The notes beneath the pieces are model-generated. The model saw only the letters and a program-made list of their open reading frames with translations, did no database searches and was not told where the DNA came from. From the NCBI RefSeq assembly GCF_001544915.2, contig NZ_FCOE02000041.1:1-64000 (forward strand): 64,000 bases of DNA. Direction: 5' to 3'. A program made the position numbers and the translations under genes. The first letter of the stretch is position 1, and every line of letters starts with the position of its first letter. Positions 52,133-61,455 of the stretch are shown in pieces. The stretch is from Caballeronia pedi (GTDB lineage Bacteria > Pseudomonadota > Gammaproteobacteria > Burkholderiales > Burkholderiaceae).

Positions 52133-52900
52133 ATGCTACCGATTGCCGACCGCTGGTTCGAACTGAAGCGCATCAGTGACGAAATCACCCTGCTGTGGGA
52201 ACCTCATGTCGTACCGCTGATGCGATGCAATATCTGGCACGTGCGGGGCCGCGACCGGGACCTGATGATCGACACCGGAATGGGCATCGCCAGTCTGCGT
52301 GACGCGGCCCGGCATCTGCTGCAAAAGAAGGTGATCGCAGTCGCGACACACACGCACTCGGATCATATTGGCGGGCATCACGAGTTCGAGCACACGCTTG
52401 TCCACGAACTCGAGGCCGACAACCTGCGCTCGCCGCGCCAGCACGGCACGCTTTTGGCGTCGGTATTGGGCGAGGCCGCGATTCGTAGATACCACGAATG
52501 GGGCTATCCGTTCGATGGCGACTTGATCACCGCCCTTCCAAATGCCGATTACCAGATGTCTGACTACCGGGTGCGAGCTGCGTCCGTCACGGAAATCGTC
52601 AAGGAAGGGAATATGGTCGATCTCGGTAACCGGCATTTCGAAGTCCTCCATCTGCCCGGCCATTCACCGGGGAGCATCGGTCTTTGGCAGCCGAGCACCG
52701 GCACGTTGTTTTCCGGAGATGCGATCTACGATGGCCCGCTGCTGGACGAGATCGGCGGTGCCGATATCCCGACCTATGTGCGTACGATGAAGCGTCTGCG
52801 CGATTTGCCCGTGCAGGTCGTCCACGCGGGACACGACGCGAGCTTCGGACGGGACCGACTGGTCGCCCTGATCGACGCCTATCTGGCGAAGCGCGGATGA
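52133..52900 (+). CDS. metallo-beta-lactamase-fold hydrolase
   Basis: A 255-residue MBL-fold protein. THTHSDHIGG gives His73, His75, Asp77 and His78; LPGHSPGSIGLW and FSGDAIYDGP supply the downstream His and Asp of the binuclear site. It has no signal peptide, so it should be cytoplasmic. The fold covers glyoxalase II, lactonases and others, and the specific substrate cannot be told. The ribosome site is weak. It is not coupled to the DUF1254 genes (gap of 277 bases). Confidence 0.85.
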   Translation: MLPIADRWFELKRISDEITLLWEPHVVPLMRCNIWHVRGRDRDLMIDTGMGIASLRDAARHLLQKKVIAVATHTHSDHIGGHHEFEHTLVHELEADNLRSPRQHGTLLASVLGEAAIRRYHEWGYPFDGDLITALPNADYQMSDYRVRAASVTEIVKEGNMVDLGNRHFEVLHLPGHSPGSIGLWQPSTGTLFSGDAIYDGPLLDEIGGADIPTYVRTMKRLRDLPVQVVHAGHDASFGRDRLVALIDAYLAKRG

Positions 52901-53027
52901 TCGTTACTGGAACGTAGCGTGGAACGGCAATAAGCTATCACCCTTGGTCCCTTCGCGGCCCAGATTGTGTCAAAACGCATTTTTGGAGCGCTAAAATTTT
53001 GCTATCCGACGGCGGAGGACAAGCAAG

Positions 53028-53712
53028 ATGAAGCGGTTCGTTCGAGGCGATGATCGTAACCAGAGCTTTCTCCTTCCCGAAGCACTTGATGATTACGTGA
53101 CGGACACAAATCCGGTCCGCGTGATCGATGTCTTTGTAGAAGAACTTGATCTTAGTGATCTGGGGTTCGAGGGAGTCCAGCCTGCGTTGACTGGAAGACC
53201 GGCTTATCATCCTGAGGTGATGCTTAAGATCTATATCTACGGGTATCTCAATCGCATCCAGTCCAGTCGTCGTCTTGAACGCGAAGCGCAGCGAAATATC
53301 GAGCTCATGTGGCTTACTGGTCGACTGGCTCCGGACTTTAAAACCATAGCTCGTTTCCGTAAAGACAACGGCAAAGCTATCCGCAACGTCTGCCGTCAGT
53401 TTGTGATGCTATGCCAACGTCTGAACCTTTTTGCTGAAGCAATCGTCGCGATCGACGGCAGCAAGTTCAAGGCGGTGAACCATCGCGACCGCAACTTCAC
53501 GAACGCCAAGCTCGAACGGCGCATGCGCGACATCGAGTCAAGTATTGCTCGATATCTTCAGGCGATGGACACAGCCGATCGTCAGGAGCCTGCAATCGCG
53601 AAGGCCAGGACGGAGCGACTGCAGGACAAGATTGCAGCCTTGAAGGAGCAGATGCAACGTCTCAAGGAGATCGAGGTCCAGTTCAAGGCGGCACCCGACG
53701 GACAGATATCGC
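53028..53712 (+). pseudogene. IS1182-family transposase, N-terminal half
   Basis: About 228 codons of an IS1182-family transposase, which is normally 450-480 residues. The DUF772 domain (YHPEVMLKIYIYGYLNRIQS) and first catalytic Asp (VAIDGSKFKAVN) are present. After KAAPDGQIS the sequence switches to chrB, and the frame stops at 53762. The other two catalytic acids are absent, so it cannot transpose alone. The ribosome site GGAGG before the ATG is intact. Confidence 0.82.
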
Positions 53713-53910
53713 TCGCGCTTCTGGCGCGCACTGAAAGCCAAGGGCTGTGGCGTGCTGCGTGACGGTATCTACCTGCTCCCCTATTCGGTAGAGCGGGAGG
53801 CGACGCTGCGCGAACTCTCGGTTGCGATCGGAGAGGCCGGCGGCACCGCCTATCTGCTCCGCGCGCCGAGCCTCGATGCCGAGCAGGACGTTGAATTCCG
53901 CGGGTTGTTT
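53713..53910 (+). pseudogene. chrB: chromate resistance ChrB-like N-terminal fragment
   Basis: The forward frame reads RFWRALKAKGCGVLRDGIYL, then LREL and AGGTAYLLRAPSLDAEQ, matching the ChrB N-terminal domain (consensus W-R-A-L-K ... G-A-x-x-L-R-D-G-V-Y-L-L-P). Both ends are cut: the first residues are replaced by the transposase and the rest by repeat sequence. No chrA transporter is nearby. Confidence 0.65.
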
Positions 53911-53918
53911 GCTGCAAC

Positions 53919-53934
53919 GGGTCGGCTACGGAAG
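53919..53934 (+). repeat. copy of dispersed intergenic repeat
   Basis: GGGTCGGCTACGGAAG, identical to 33414-33429. It begins a few bases after the chrB fragment ends. Confidence 0.55.
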
Positions 53935-54176
53935 CACGCGCATCGATGGATCACGCCTACCGTTGGCGTCCAACCAGCTTCCGTGGTCGGCCACGATCAG
54001 TCGCCGAGCAATCCGGCAATTCGGTCATTTGAAGGTCTTCTCTCGATCCTGGAGCCGCCCCTGAGAAAGGTGGCGGACGTCAAGGGTGACGCGCGCGCAA
54101 CAAATGCGTTTTCTCAGCCGGCGAACGAATCCATAGTGACTATGGACTTGCAGGCAATTCGGACGTCCCTAAGGCA

Positions 54177-55358
54177 TTAGAAGCGATGCCTCAAGCCGAC
54201 GGCCCCCTCAAGCTGATTGGTCGTGGAAGACGGGGCGGTGACGCCGTTAATCCATGCCACACCCAGTGGCGAATTGCCGCTTGGACTCACCCGTTGCCAC
54301 ACGCCCTGAATGTAAACATCGGTGCGGCGCGAGACGCGGTAGTCGGCCATCGCACTTACCTGGTTCCAATGGGGAATTCCGCCGGCGCCTCCATTTCCGC
54401 CAGCGCGCGTATAGGTATACCCGCCCGATAATTCGACCGCCGGCGTCAGCGCGTAGCGGATGTTGCCCTCGAAGTTCTGGAAAGTTCCACTCAGCGAATT
54501 CTGAAAAAATTGGGCGAACTTGCTGTGCGAATACACGAAGCCCGCCACAGCCGGGCCGAAGGTGTAGTTCACGCCAGCGCCAAAGGTCTTCTGACTGCTG
54601 GCCAGCACGCCTAAAGGAACAGCGGTCGGTGTGAGGGCGCCCTGCAGGGACGAGCCGGTCGTATCGGTGACTGCACCATTCGTGTTCAGCTGTGCTGGCG
54701 TGCGCGCGGCACTGTTGAGTTGGAGGTAACCGGCCCCGACGCTCCACGCTCCCGATACATACGACATTCCGAAGCTATAGGCGCGATTGTTCGTGAATCC
54801 ACCTGCCTGATTGGAAAAGCCGTAAAGCGCGCCGAACTTGAAGCCGGCGAAATACGGGCTCAGGTACTTCACGGAGTTGTTTATCTGAAACGAATCGTTC
54901 AGGTTGTCATTGTCTAACGGGTGCGCGAAATGCGTGCCGCCGAACTCCGTGCCGGTCAATGAAAGCGGCGCGACAAAATCGACCATGCCGTCGGTTTGGC
55001 GGCCCAGCGTGAGCGCGCCGTAGTCGCGACTCGACAAGCCGACATAAGCCTGGCGATTGAAAATGCGGTTGCTCGACGAGAACTGCCCGTTGTTCAGGTT
55101 GAAGCCGCTCTCCAGGGTGAAGATGGCATTCAACCCTGCGCCGAGGACTTCAGCCCCGCGCAAGCCCCAGCGGCTGTACTGAACCGCACCGCTTGTCATC
55201 TCCCAATTGCTGTGTCCGCCTCCCGTCCCGGTGATCTGGTTGTTCGTGTAGGTCAGGCCCGCGTCGATTAGCCCGTAAAGCGCAACACTGCTTTGCGCAT
55301 GCGCTGCGCCGGCCAGTGTGATGATCGTCGTAGCGCCGGTTATAAGCATCTTGTTCAT
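54177..55358 (-). CDS. trimeric porin, Burkholderia OmpC-like (second)
   Basis: A 393-residue porin with a signal peptide ending AGAAHAQ and first strand SSVALYGLIDAGLTYTNN; YSRWGLRGAEVLGAG and the C-terminal GAVGLRHRF are family hallmarks. GGAGCAGGCAA precedes the ATG. It is transcribed away from the envelope operon at 55862 and is not obviously part of a catabolic cluster. It is about as divergent from the porin at 34067 as such paralogues usually are. Confidence 0.92.
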   Translation of the reverse strand: MNKMLITGATTIITLAGAAHAQSSVALYGLIDAGLTYTNNQITGTGGGHSNWEMTSGAVQYSRWGLRGAEVLGAGLNAIFTLESGFNLNNGQFSSSNRIFNRQAYVGLSSRDYGALTLGRQTDGMVDFVAPLSLTGTEFGGTHFAHPLDNDNLNDSFQINNSVKYLSPYFAGFKFGALYGFSNQAGGFTNNRAYSFGMSYVSGAWSVGAGYLQLNSAARTPAQLNTNGAVTDTTGSSLQGALTPTAVPLGVLASSQKTFGAGVNYTFGPAVAGFVYSHSKFAQFFQNSLSGTFQNFEGNIRYALTPAVELSGGYTYTRAGGNGGAGGIPHWNQVSAMADYRVSRRTDVYIQGVWQRVSPSGNSPLGVAWINGVTAPSSTTNQLEGAVGLRHRF

Positions 55359-55861
55359 TTGCCTGCTCCAGCCAAGTCCGGGAGATACGGTTCTCCTGGA
55401 ACGCTTTCTACACAGACCTTGATGTCTGCCAGCACGCAGCCGTGCGAATCATCGATACGAAAAGGCGCGATGTGCTCCACGCACTTTATGCGACCACAGT
55501 CAGATCCGGCAACTTAAGAAAAGCCTTTCGAACATAGGCTGTCAGGCGAACCATGCTTTGCAAGACGCACGCAGCTAACGTCTGGGCTCCGAGGCCGGCA
55601 GCAATGGAGGATTTCCCGTTTTTTCTTTGGACATAGCCGTGCTTATATTGCGAGAAGATGACCTAGATTAATTCTAGAGAATTCTCCCGGCATACGATGA
55701 GATTTGAGTCGAGGAGGGATGTGCGGCCACTGACCCGCGCGCGCGAGTCGTTTGTGGTACCGCAGTTCTCTCGGGACGGTGGGCAAGGCTACATAACCAT
55801 CGACTGGTGCAGCACTGCGTCACCTTGCCGGCGGAATCAAGGGGATGGAGGCACCGAGGCC
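55359..55861. other. divergent intergenic region
   Basis: About 500 bases between the leftward porin and the rightward membrane-protein gene; both promoters should lie here. I see no convincing operator or gene. Confidence 0.4.
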
Positions 55862-57106
55862 ATGAATCGCTATTTGGGCTTAAGACCAGAAAGAACAGAC
55901 CATACCGCCCCGACCGCAGAAGAGATCCTGCGCGATACGCAGAATTTCTCACTAGTTCTTGGCGGCCCGCTCTTCCAATTGCTGCGCAGGGCGCACATGG
56001 CCGACGATGCATTGGAGTTGGTCCGCCAGCGGATTCTCGTCATCTCGCTTGTGGCCTGGCTGCCACTGCTGGCGCTTTCTGCGCTCGACGGACATCTGCT
56101 CGGTCATTCCGTGGCAGTACCGTTCTTGGTTGATTTTGAAGTTCACATCCGTTTTCTCGTGGCCGTGCCCCTGCTGATCCTCGCCGAACTGGTTGTGCAC
56201 CGGCGCCTGCGTCCGATCGCGCGGGCATTCCTCGACCGGAAGATCATTCCGGAAGGGTTCGTCACACGGTTCGACGAGGCCATCAGGTCGGCATTCCGGC
56301 TCCGCAATTCGGTAGCCGCCGAGCTACTGATGATCGCTTTTGTGTACGGCGTGGGTATCTTCGTTGTCTGGCGCCAATACACCGCGATGCAAACGACGAC
56401 GTCATGGTACGCCGTACCCGGCGCTGACGGATTGTCGCTTTCGCTCGCCGGATTTTGGTATGGCTATGTGAGTGTGCCTATCTTCCAGTTCCTCTTGATC
56501 CGCTGGTACTTCCGGCTGTTCATCTGGACGCGGTTTCTGTGGCACGTATCGCGCATCGAACTGAGCCTCGTTCCTACTCACCCTGACCGCGTCGGCGGAC
56601 TGGGATTTCTTGCCAATACGGTCTACGCGTTCATGACCCTCCTGGTCGCGCACGGCGCAATGCTCGCCGCACAATTCGCCAATCGAATTTTCTTCGCCGG
56701 GGCGGCACTCACGGAATTCAAGATCGAGGTGGGAGCGATGGTCCTCTTCCTGCTGTGCCTCGTCTTCGCTCCTTTGCTGGTCTTCGCGCCTCAGCTGGCC
56801 CGGGCGAAGCGGACGGGCCTGAGTGAGTACGGCGCATTGGCGGAACGGTACGTGCGCGAATTCGACAGCAAGTGGTTGAGGGGAAGCTTGCCTACGGGCG
56901 AGGCGTTGGTGGGCAGTGCCGACATCCAGTCGCTTGCGGATCTTGCCAATAGTTTCGACGTGGTCCGGACGATGCGTATTGCTCCCATCACCAAAGATGC
57001 AATCATACGTCTCGCGGCTGCGGTACTTATCCCGATCGTGCCGCTCGCATTGACGATGATGTCCCTAGAAGAACTGCTGAAGCGACTGTTCGGATTGGTA
57101 TTCTAG
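55862..57106 (+). CDS. polytopic membrane protein of unknown function
   Basis: A 414-residue inner-membrane protein with about seven hydrophobic segments, e.g. ILVISLVAWLPLLALSAL and LLMIAFVYGVGIFVVW. Basic loops suggest a large cytoplasmic portion. The ATG at 55862 has GGAGG and GAGG upstream; earlier in-frame starts give non-hydrophobic extension without homology. I do not recognise the family. It precedes the lipoprotein genes by about 500 bases and may or may not share their transcript. Confidence 0.75.
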   Translation: MNRYLGLRPERTDHTAPTAEEILRDTQNFSLVLGGPLFQLLRRAHMADDALELVRQRILVISLVAWLPLLALSALDGHLLGHSVAVPFLVDFEVHIRFLVAVPLLILAELVVHRRLRPIARAFLDRKIIPEGFVTRFDEAIRSAFRLRNSVAAELLMIAFVYGVGIFVVWRQYTAMQTTTSWYAVPGADGLSLSLAGFWYGYVSVPIFQFLLIRWYFRLFIWTRFLWHVSRIELSLVPTHPDRVGGLGFLANTVYAFMTLLVAHGAMLAAQFANRIFFAGAALTEFKIEVGAMVLFLLCLVFAPLLVFAPQLARAKRTGLSEYGALAERYVREFDSKWLRGSLPTGEALVGSADIQSLADLANSFDVVRTMRIAPITKDAIIRLAAAVLIPIVPLALTMMSLEELLKRLFGLVF

Positions 57107-57617
57107 GCGTTGGCCTTCCTTGCCAAGTTCCATGAGTAACCGTGGCGACCTGCGTACTTGGCTGGAGCGGCCATAGTGAGCGACCGCTCAGATCTGATAT
57201 CTACCCTTGCACCTCTGACGGCTCGACCGTCCGCAAGGGGTCGTCAGTTCGCGTTCGAGCCACTCGCCGGAAGGCTGATGTCGCGAATCGGCTATCTCGG
57301 CTCTCTCGAACTCTCATCGAACTGGCGCTCTCGGCCACGAAGCATCATTCGTCAACGACGTCACGGGGACCATCGAGCGGCAGCAGCGTTCAAGTTTCGG
57401 ACTTTCACGATCCACAGGTTACTGGTGTTCATATGCCAAATGATGCTCGCCTGACGTCAGGCGAATCATGACTGGTGCGGCCCCCATCAACTAAACTTTG
57501 CAGTACATTTCGCGCACTTCTGTGCGCGCGCCGCGCCCCTGTTGCGTCCCGCAACAGGAGGTACGCAAGCGCCTCTCAAACACGACTGCACCCCGGAATG
57601 CCCGCGAAGAGACGTCT
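57107..57617. other. intergenic region with dispersed repeat
   Basis: About 510 bases with no supported gene. It contains a copy of the 39-base repeat at 57315 and the probable promoter of the lipoprotein operon. Confidence 0.4.
57315..57353 (+). repeat. dispersed repeat, 39 bases, also at 48251
   Basis: The segment beginning CATCGAACTGGCGCTCTCGG pairs with 48251-48289 (about 32 of 39 identical). Confidence 0.55.
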
Positions 57618-58907
57618 ATGAACCGCATCGTGATGCAAATGCTGTTTGCCATCATCGTTGGCTGCATATTAGCGGGCTGTAGCGCGGTAGGGTCAACGGC
57701 TTCCGTACCTGAATATCGAAATCGCGCCGTGACACGCACCGAGGGTGGCATGCACGTTTCGACAGCCGCGCTGTCGTCAGAGGAAAGCGCAGCAGTGTAC
57801 GGCGTCCCGCTTGCCGACAGAAATATTCAACCCGTGTGGATCGAGGTCGAGAACCGCGAGGACCGCAATTACTTTCTCCTGTCGCCTGGCCTGGATCCGA
57901 ACTTCTTTCCCGCGTCGGAGGCAGCCGAGGCGTTTGCCGGCAATGCTTCACCCGAGCAGCGGACTGACCTCGACCGCCGCTTCCGCACACTTGCCTTTCC
58001 TAACCCCGTCCGCCCCGGGGAGACAGTCTCTGGGTTCGTGCTGACTAATCTCAACGAAGGTGCAAAGCTCGTACAGATTGACCTCGTCGCCAAGGAACGC
58101 GCCCGGACGTTTTCGATTTTCGTGGTCGTGCCAGGATTCGAGGGCGACTACAAGCGAAGCCAGCTATTCGAACGCACTGTTGATCCAGAAGCGCCCACGG
58201 TGAACTACACAGATGACGCGAACTTCCGTGCAGCGCTTGAGGCCTTGCCATGCTGCGCGACAAATGAGGACGGCTCGACGAATGGCGACCCGCTCAACCT
58301 AATAATCGTCGGCAGCCGCGACGACGCCCTTCCAGCACTGGTCCGACGGGGCTGGAGCCTCACCGAGCAGAAGTGGTCCGGCGCGATCGGGCGGATGATC
58401 AGCGCTGCACTGTCCGGAGAACCCTATGTCAACGCACCCGTGAGCGACCTTCACCTCTTCGGGCGCGCGCAAGATCTCGCACTGCAAAAGGCACGGGGTG
58501 ACATTCATCAGCGCAACCATCTGCGCCTGTGGCTCAGCAATATCCGTTACCACGACAAACTCGTCTGGATAGGGCAGATTAGCCGCGATATCGGTACCCG
58601 ACTGACCTGGCACTCGCCAACGTTCACCACGCACAAGATCGACCCGGAGGTGGATGAAGCACGCACTGCGCTGGCCGAAGACATGACGTACTCGCAGAAT
58701 CTGATGAAGATCGGCCTCGTGGCGGGAGTGGGCGCCGCGCCGGACAGTGCGCCGCGCAAAAACCTCACGACGGATCCGTATTACACCGATGGCTATCGTG
58801 TCGTGCTGGTATTCGACCGCAAGCCGAGGCCGCTATCGGAAATCGAAATCTTTCCATGGGTCACGCCATATAAGGTCATGCACGTGACGCCCGGAGCGAA
58901 GCAGTGA
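57618..58907 (+). CDS. LssY_C-like lipoprotein, copy 1
   Basis: A 429-residue lipoprotein. The signal peptide ends in the lipobox LAGC (Cys21). The C-terminal half contains GDPLNLIIVGSRDDALPALV, then HLRLW, resembling the LssY_C domain. It is paralogous to the next gene: both share PxWxEVxN, F-x-NPxxPG, LPCCAT and DPLN blocks in the same order. The start at 57618 is the first that gives a signal peptide. It is coupled to the next gene by a GTGA overlap. Envelope function unknown. Confidence 0.82.
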   Translation: MNRIVMQMLFAIIVGCILAGCSAVGSTASVPEYRNRAVTRTEGGMHVSTAALSSEESAAVYGVPLADRNIQPVWIEVENREDRNYFLLSPGLDPNFFPASEAAEAFAGNASPEQRTDLDRRFRTLAFPNPVRPGETVSGFVLTNLNEGAKLVQIDLVAKERARTFSIFVVVPGFEGDYKRSQLFERTVDPEAPTVNYTDDANFRAALEALPCCATNEDGSTNGDPLNLIIVGSRDDALPALVRRGWSLTEQKWSGAIGRMISAALSGEPYVNAPVSDLHLFGRAQDLALQKARGDIHQRNHLRLWLSNIRYHDKLVWIGQISRDIGTRLTWHSPTFTTHKIDPEVDEARTALAEDMTYSQNLMKIGLVAGVGAAPDSAPRKNLTTDPYYTDGYRVVLVFDRKPRPLSEIEIFPWVTPYKVMHVTPGAKQ

Positions 58908-60157
58908 GCAACTTGCCGACCCTGCATCGCGGACTGATTCACGTGGGGCGCGCGCTGTGCATTGCGCTTGCACTAGCCAGCTGTGCGACATGGCACGTCC
59001 CGCCTGAGGTTGACGATGGGCCGCTGCGTCAGCGTGAAAACAGTGCGGTCAGTCGGGGCGTACGCGTGAGCGCAACTGTCCTCGGCAGCGAAGACAGTGA
59101 GCGCATGTATGGCGCCGATGTCAACAGAACGGGCGTCCAGCCGCTATGGCTCGAAGTGCAGAACGGGACGTCGCAGGTGCTGTGGCTGTTGCGCTCGGGT
59201 ACCGACCCGGACTACTTTTCGCCTCACGAAGTGGCGTGGTCCATGCATACATGGTTTGGGGGCGCAGCCAATACGCGCCTGGACGACTATTTCCGCGACC
59301 TCGGATTCAGCAACCCGATCCCGCCGGGCGCGACACGGTCGGGCATCCTGTTTACCAACCCCGATCAGGGCATCAAGCTCGTCAATATCGATCTATTGGG
59401 AAGCCAGATGCTGATTCCCTTCTCGCTCTTTCTGCGCGTGCCCGGCGGCACGATCGATCCGCGTCTCGCGTCGATTCCTTTCCCGTTTCCCGAAACCGCA
59501 GTCACCGACTACAAGGACCTTGCGTCGCTGTGCGCTGCACTCGAACGGTTGCCATGCTGTGCCACGGACACGAGTGGGACGGCGCAGGCGGATCCCCTGA
59601 ACGCCGTTGGCATCGGCCAACTCACCGACATCGGCGCCGCGCTGGTGCGGCGCGACTATCGGCGTGACCCGCGCGAATCTGACTTCACGCAGCGGGTCTT
59701 CGGGCGGGGACCGGATTTCGTCATGCGCAAGCAGGCGCAGGCGGGCGCGCCTGCGACCTGGATAAGGGGATGGCTTGCCCCTATCCGCTTTCAGGGGCAA
59801 CTCGTCTACGTCGCGCAGGTCGGTCGCCCCGTTGGCGGGCGATTTGCGCCACACCGCGAAACACGATACACCCTGCACGAGAACGTCGACGAGGCACGCA
59901 ACATCTTGATCCAGGACCTGCTGTACTCGAGTGGTGTTGACAAGCTCGGATTTGTGAATGGTGCTGGCGCGGCATCGCCGACCCGGCCCACTAAGACGCT
60001 CGATGGCGCGACCTACTATACGGACGGATTGCGCGCGGTCGTGTTCTTTGCGACGCGGCCGCGCAGCTTGTCGGATGTGGAGTTTCTCGACTGGGTGCCC
60101 TATCTGGAAGAGCGACACACTCGTCAACCCGGAGCAACCGGTAATGCTCGCCAATGA
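58904..60157 (+). CDS. LssY_C-like lipoprotein, copy 2
   Basis: A 417-residue lipoprotein beginning with GTG that overlaps the previous stop (GTGA). The lipobox is LASC (Cys27). It aligns with copy 1 over almost the whole length (e.g. PLWLEVQN, LPCCATDTSGTA, DPLNAVGIG), showing a tandem duplication that has since diverged. Its DPLN segment lacks the preceding Gly, and the HLRLW motif is replaced by WIRGWL, so this copy may have changed function. It overlaps the next gene by 14 bases. Confidence 0.82.
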   Translation: MSNLPTLHRGLIHVGRALCIALALASCATWHVPPEVDDGPLRQRENSAVSRGVRVSATVLGSEDSERMYGADVNRTGVQPLWLEVQNGTSQVLWLLRSGTDPDYFSPHEVAWSMHTWFGGAANTRLDDYFRDLGFSNPIPPGATRSGILFTNPDQGIKLVNIDLLGSQMLIPFSLFLRVPGGTIDPRLASIPFPFPETAVTDYKDLASLCAALERLPCCATDTSGTAQADPLNAVGIGQLTDIGAALVRRDYRRDPRESDFTQRVFGRGPDFVMRKQAQAGAPATWIRGWLAPIRFQGQLVYVAQVGRPVGGRFAPHRETRYTLHENVDEARNILIQDLLYSSGVDKLGFVNGAGAASPTRPTKTLDGATYYTDGLRAVVFFATRPRSLSDVEFLDWVPYLEERHTRQPGATGNARQ

Positions 60158-61298
60158 CTTAAGACGGAGACCGTCGTTTGCGTTATTGAAACGACTCGCT
60201 AGCGCCGTCGATGCGTGGTGTCGGATCGGCGTCGTGTTGGCGACGATGACTTTGTGTGTTCTGTTCGGCGCATGCGCTACGAAGCCACTTATCCCGTACT
60301 CGACCGGTACGCCGCCGCTGGTTCTCATGCCCGCATCCCAGGCCGGGATCGTAGACGAGCGGGGGCGCTTTCGTGAAATCTATTGCGCGGTGTTGGAGGC
60401 GCGCGGTTCGGAGGTGTCCGATTACCGGCCGTGTGAGGACGCGCTGACGCGGGTAGGCACCGAGCCGCCTGGCACTGGCAAACCCGTTGAACTGGGTCAA
60501 TCCAGACGGCATCTCATCGCGGCCGTCGTGCCGGGCATCGGCTACGACTGTTTCAAGTCTTGGCTGAGTCCGCCTGATACTGTCGTGACGCACCTGCGTC
60601 GGTCCGGCTTCGACGCAACGCTGGTCGACGTCGATGCGCTTTCAAGCCCTTCCTACAACGCGCGCCAGATCCGCGACGTGATCATGGCGATGCCAGCGCC
60701 GGAGGGCGCGCCACGCATCGTCCTGATTGGCTATTCGAAGGGCGCTCCCGACATGCTCGAAGCGCTGGTCACCTATCCGGAAATCCGAAGCCGCGTGGCG
60801 GCGGTGGTCAGTGCCGCCGGCGCGATCGGAGGATCTCCGCTTGCCAACGATGCCGAGCAGTACCAAGCCGATCTGCTGCGATACTTCCCTGGCGCGACCT
60901 GCACCTCAGGCGATGGCGGCGGCGTGCAAAGCCTGAGACCGGCGGTCCGCAGGGCATGGCTCGCGCAGCACCCGCTTCCGGGCGAACTACATTACTACAC
61001 GATCGTGACATTCCCGCAGCCAGACCGCATCTCGTCTATCCTGAAATCGAGCTACAACAAGCTCTCGCACGTCGACTCGCGAAACGACAGTCAGGTCGTC
61101 TTCTACGATCAGGTTCTGCCCGGAAGCACGTTACTCGGTTATGTGAATGCTGATCACTGGGCACTGGCGGTACCCGTTGCCCGAACACATCCGACGATCG
61201 GGGCGCTCTTCGTGACACAGAACGCCTACCCGCGTGAGGCCCTGGCGGAGGCAATCTTGCGCTTCGTGGAGGAAGATCTGGCGGAGCCAACCCAGTGA
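60144..61298 (+). CDS. lipoprotein with alpha/beta-hydrolase-like motif
   Basis: A 384-residue protein with a lipobox-like FGAC (Cys44) after a long basic N-terminus. GYSKG with Ser198 fits a serine-hydrolase nucleophile elbow, and NADHWALAV supplies a possible Asp/His pair. It may be an envelope esterase or lipase-like enzyme, but no named family is recognised. The ATG has GGAG upstream and lies 14 bases inside the previous gene, so it belongs to the same operon. Confidence 0.78.
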   Translation: MLANDLRRRPSFALLKRLASAVDAWCRIGVVLATMTLCVLFGACATKPLIPYSTGTPPLVLMPASQAGIVDERGRFREIYCAVLEARGSEVSDYRPCEDALTRVGTEPPGTGKPVELGQSRRHLIAAVVPGIGYDCFKSWLSPPDTVVTHLRRSGFDATLVDVDALSSPSYNARQIRDVIMAMPAPEGAPRIVLIGYSKGAPDMLEALVTYPEIRSRVAAVVSAAGAIGGSPLANDAEQYQADLLRYFPGATCTSGDGGGVQSLRPAVRRAWLAQHPLPGELHYYTIVTFPQPDRISSILKSSYNKLSHVDSRNDSQVVFYDQVLPGSTLLGYVNADHWALAVPVARTHPTIGALFVTQNAYPREALAEAILRFVEEDLAEPTQ

Positions 61299-61455
61299 TC
61301 GGGTTCCTGTGCCTCAGCACGTCGCCTCCATGAAAGGATCGCTTGTCCCGCGAAAGGGCCGTTGACCCACGATGCAATCGTTGAGCTGGTGCACATCCCG
61401 CCGCCAACCATTTGCCGGCGCGACGTGTCGGAAGGAATCGAAAAGGGGCACAGAT

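Larger units (their letters stand above)
52968..54116 (+). mobile_element. degenerate IS1182-type element with foreign insert
   Basis: Left end TGTCAAAACGCATTTTT (52968-52984) and right end, inverted, TGAGAAAACGCATTTGT (54100-54116) match at 14 of 17 positions and would be the terminal repeats. Between them lie the N-terminal half of a transposase, a chrB fragment and a dispersed repeat. The C-terminal half of the transposase is missing. The right-end assignment rests only on this repeat. Confidence 0.5.
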
